Positions 40,293-43,060 of a DNA stretch of 43,060 nt are shown here, in pieces (the stretch's first letter is position 1; each line of letters opens with the position of its first letter). The stretch spans positions 6,216-49,275 of the forward strand of contig MLAK01000891.1 of the NCBI GenBank assembly GCA_001839685.1, read 5' to 3'. The notes beneath the pieces are model-generated. The model saw only the letters and a program-made list of their open reading frames with translations, was not told the DNA's origin and made no database searches. The position numbers and the translations under genes are program-made. Source of the stretch: Tritrichomonas foetus. Lineage: Eukaryota; Parabasalia; Tritrichomonadida; Tritrichomonadidae.

Positions 40293-41558
40293 TTTTCTGG
40301 TTTGAAGTAAAACTATAGAATTTCAAATTTTGTCTTTTTGAATACAATTTGTTGGAAAAACATAAAAAAGATGGATAAGTTTTGAGGGATTTGAATATTT
40401 TACAAAAATTTAAAAAATTATGAGAATTTCATCTATACTCTACGTGATTTCTTGTCAGGCAAAGAATTATAAAGAGTAACAATAGAGTTAATCCGGTGAA
40501 AAAAATTGAGATATACTTTTGTGAACGAATTATTGAAAAAATGGATAACTTTTTCAGTTGGCTACGTAGGACGAAAATTTTTTCGATTTGACAAAAATAG
40601 CAAACTAAATTTTCAAATAACGGCAAGGTGAAAATTCCCTATTTAATTATCTAAATGCCGATATTGTAGATAACTACAATTCTTGGAAATAGAATATAAT
40701 TTTGAAAAATACCTTTTTTTAGTATGATTTTAAAATGTCCATTAGAATATACATATACATTCACATCATTCTTTAGCCAAATTAGAAACCAAAACATAAT
40801 AAAAATAATGGAGGTTCACAATATAAACATTCTAATGCCCAAAACATGAAGGTACCTTCCAGATGTTCTCAAATATTGCAAAAACTTACATTAGAAACTT
40901 TGTCTTCAATGATTTCTTTCGAGTATTAATAACTTTAATCCAGAGTCACTATTGAAAAGAATTAATTGTGATTCTTCTTCACTATTTCATATTACAAATG
41001 ACTCTTAGAGTTGAAATATCATAACTTGTATAATATGACCAACAAACTGTTTCATTTGGCAGAAATCCAATTTCCTATAAGATAAGCAAAATGTGAAGTG
41101 AAGGTCAAATAAAGGTCAAAAGTTGAAAAAACTTAATAGGCAAATGTGATGTGACTTCTGAGACGCTCCCTCCGCCATATTCGTGCGCCAGCACATCCTC
41201 CAATGGCTGAATGAGTCGAATGTGCCACATTAGTCACATGGATTATTTATCTGTCATAAAACATATCTCATAGTAAAAAAAGTCCTGCCGTTTCATAAAA
41301 AGGGCTTCATTAAAGACACTCGAAAAATAGGCATATAAATTAGCTCTACTTTTTCAGAAGGAGTATGATTTTGTTATTTTATCATGCACAACGCTTTTCA
41401 TAAAAATGTTTTGATGATATCATTTAATGATAATCAAAATCATTTCTTTAAAAATTAGAAATGAAAATCGACATTCGCGAAATAAAACAAGATTATTCTA
41501 TCAATATTTAGATATTTCTTTCTCCATCAATTTAATCACGTCTTCAAAGGAGAAAACT
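40293..41558. other. Intergenic gap of 1.3 kb with shared element B
   Basis: Upstream of the C2-GYP gene and downstream of the nucleoside hydrolase. Mostly AT-rich. A GC-rich island at 41160-41220, without a coding frame, stands out and is described as element B. No gene recognised. Confidence 0.6.
41101..41217 (+). ncRNA. Candidate small RNA gene or paired regulatory element, locus B
   Basis: AAGGTCAAATAAAGGTCAAA at 41101-41120 is identical to the element at 31208-31189 (minus). After 60 bases comes the block 41181-41217 (TCGTGCGCCAGCACATCC...), 28 of 37 identical to 31160-31124. Inside the block GTGC and GCAC can pair around GCCA. The segment 41160-41220 is clearly more GC-rich than its flanks. 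A transcript is not shown. Confidence 0.4.
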
Positions 41559-42503
41559 TCAGTGGTGACACATGAGTTCCATAAACTTTTCCTTATAAAG
41601 ATCAAAATCGATTTCTTTAACAACAATGCATCCATTTTCTTCATCAGGTGTAGCAAGTGACATTCCAACTTTTTCGCCTTCCAAAACGATATCGATTCTT
41701 AGACGTTCAGCCACTTTCACAGCTTTTTCGCCATAACAACAAATAAATGATGCAATTGGGTCAGCCATCAGCATGTCACCTTTTGTGAAGTCGATGATGC
41801 ATTTCCAAGTTTCATGGATGAATCTTCCGATTAAAGTATCAGTCTTACCTTGGAATTTGGCGAGATCCTCTTCAGTTTTGAATGAAAACTTTTGGGTCAG
41901 GGTCCAGCTGGACATTGTTGCTTTCGATTGTGGAAATGTATCGAAAATGATTTTAGCAGCTTCAGGGTCACATCTGAAATTGAATTCAGCATATGGTGAA
42001 GTGTTTCCAACACCATCTTCTGCTCCACCCATTATTACGAGATGCTTGATGTCTTTGACAAACGTCTCTTCATCCATTCTTAAGGCAATGGCAAGATTTG
42101 TGAGTGGTCCAAGAGCCATTACAACAATGTCGTCTTCATTATTTTGTGATTTCAAGTAATTAAGTAAGGCGGTTGAAGCATGAATACCTTGAACATAATT
42201 ACTGGTTGTTGATGTATCTATTCCAAAATCAGAATCTTTGATATCTCCAAGTCCATCAACACCATGAATTTCTGGAATCACCATTGGTGGATGAACAAGA
42301 GCACGTTTGCATCCTGCATATACTGGTATACCTTTCTTTCCGAAAACTTGCATGGTTCTGTTTACATTTCGAATGACGTTTTCAAGATAGGCATTTCCAC
42401 CAACGCAAGAAATTCCAACTATTTCGACATCTGGGGCAGCAAGAGCAATAAGAATAGCTGTTGCGTCGTCTACACCTGCATCTGTATCAATCCAAAGCTT
42501 CAT
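41559..42503 (-). CDS. Nucleoside hydrolase (IU-NH family)
   Basis: A 314-residue enzyme that would cleave the N-glycosidic bond of ribonucleosides to free base and ribose, part of purine and pyrimidine salvage on which trichomonads depend. The calcium-binding start KLWIDTDAGVDDA (Asp 6, 8, 12, 13) is intact, as are GGNAYLENVIRNVNRT, HGVDGLGD, VMGGAEDGVGNTSPYAEFNF and CDPEAAKIIF. Near the C terminus LMADPIA keeps the calcium Asp, but the preceding residue, His in inosine-uridine hydrolases (HDPxA), is Ala here. This suggests a different leaving-group mechanism and perhaps a different substrate range. Length is normal. The ATG at 42503 opens the first beta strand and TCACAATCT lies about 12 bases before it. 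There is no signal peptide, so it is likely cytosolic. Confidence 0.92.
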   Translation of the reverse strand: MKLWIDTDAGVDDATAILIALAAPDVEIVGISCVGGNAYLENVIRNVNRTMQVFGKKGIPVYAGCKRALVHPPMVIPEIHGVDGLGDIKDSDFGIDTSTTSNYVQGIHASTALLNYLKSQNNEDDIVVMALGPLTNLAIALRMDEETFVKDIKHLVIMGGAEDGVGNTSPYAEFNFRCDPEAAKIIFDTFPQSKATMSSWTLTQKFSFKTEEDLAKFQGKTDTLIGRFIHETWKCIIDFTKGDMLMADPIASFICCYGEKAVKVAERLRIDIVLEGEKVGMSLATPDEENGCIVVKEIDFDLYKEKFMELMCHH

Positions 42504-42513
42504 TTTAGATTGG

Positions 42514-42522
42514 AGATTGTGA
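42514..42522 (-). promoter_or_regulatory. Initiator-like motif of the nucleoside hydrolase
   Basis: TCACAATCT on the minus strand, ending about 10 bases before the ATG; agrees with TCAYWW. Confidence 0.5.
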
Positions 42523-43014
42523 GACGGTTATGGCGAAAATATAAGGTGAAATTTCCAAATTTCCATCAACCAAATTTCACTTTTCAATCAAGAATAATGA
42601 GAGTATTGGAAAAACTTTTCTAGTACAATGAAACGATGAAAGTGTATTTTATATACCGAATATGTGAGATTACTTTCTTTTTTTCTTTCAAATTTCACCG
42701 AAATGTTGATGTAATCTATTGTCAAAATCAAGACAAAGGCCTACAGCACGATATGAGACATTAATTAGATCTTATTATTCTATATACGTTTTTTGGTAAC
42801 CTAAAACAATAAAATAAAAAATGTTGAATGATGAGTCCTGATTTAGGCCTCCTATATGAAAGGTCTACATAGTGGTCCCCATCCCAAAGGTCTGGGTCCC
42901 ACAATGACGACCTTTCGAAACCAATGATCCTCATCGATGTTNNCACCAATATCAAAGAATTTCTTCTAAATCCTTCTACTTCCAGAAGAAATTCTGAACA
43001 TAAACCATTCAATA
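42523..43014. other. Terminal gap with ambiguous bases
   Basis: No gene recognised. The stretch around 42845-42935 is richer in GC with repeated AAGGTCT/GACCTTT words (42853, 42889, 42910). Two ambiguous bases lie at 42942-42943. It may be a repetitive element at the contig edge. Confidence 0.4.
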
Positions 43015-43060
43015 CTTCTAGATTTACCTAAACTCTTCTAGATTTACCTAAACTCTTCTA
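43015..43060. repeat. 20-bp tandem repeat running off the window
   Basis: The unit CTTCTAGATTTACCTAAACT is repeated exactly twice, with a third copy beginning at the last bases. The window ends inside the array. Confidence 0.9.

Overview
This window is AT-rich nuclear DNA of a protist, most likely a trichomonad such as Tritrichomonas foetus or a close relative. The evidence is indirect but consistent. Long genes have no introns. Very short 5' leaders carry initiator-like TCA motifs (TCAYWW type) just upstream of start codons. The protein repertoire is typical of trichomonads: an R2R3 Myb regulator, a Rab GTPase, ankyrin-RING, C2, long coiled-coil and Pmp-like surface proteins, beside dense DNA transposons. 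The species is an inference from these traits; no marker gene was matched.

Bases 1 to about 13,200 are a transposon graveyard. In order they hold: a deleted Mutator-like (MULE) remnant (about 480-1690); a decayed gene of an unrecognised repeat family (about 2420-3820); one apparently complete MULE (3999-7693) with inverted ends, an uninterrupted transposase and a 114-bp tandem repeat upstream of that gene; a broken minus-strand orphan (about 7829-8670); a scrap of a non-LTR retrotransposon (about 8807-9517) next to a tRNA-Asn 3' fragment; a 55-base poly(A) tract; a pogo-like transposase with a stop and a frameshift (10171-11551); and a Tc1-like element (11707-13179) with near-identical inverted ends and a TA duplication but a dead transposase.

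An intact tRNA-Asn(GTT) gene at 13369-13442 marks the change to host genes. These are: a C2 plus TerD-like protein, a Rab5-like GTPase, a frameshifted orphan, a 654-residue orphan without a clear start codon, a 1394-residue single-pass surface protein, an R2R3 Myb protein, an ankyrin-RING protein, a three-repeat Pmp-like adhesin candidate, a 1025-residue coiled-coil protein, a C2 protein with a GYPQQP-rich tail, and a nucleoside hydrolase. They form no operon. Together they cover signalling and trafficking (C2, Rab, coiled coil), cell surface (two membrane proteins), regulation (Myb, ankyrin-RING) and nucleoside salvage.

The best candidates for something undescribed are non-coding. Two intergenic loci about 10 kb apart share a 20-base GGTCA direct-repeat element and a nearby 37-base block (28 of 37 identical), and look like a small RNA gene family or a paired regulatory element. 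The tRNA-Asn 3' end with its flank is duplicated 4.6 kb away beside retrotransposon debris. A perfect 15-bp hairpin and a 46-bp coding fossil of the coiled-coil gene lie in the 30.2-31.9 kb gap.
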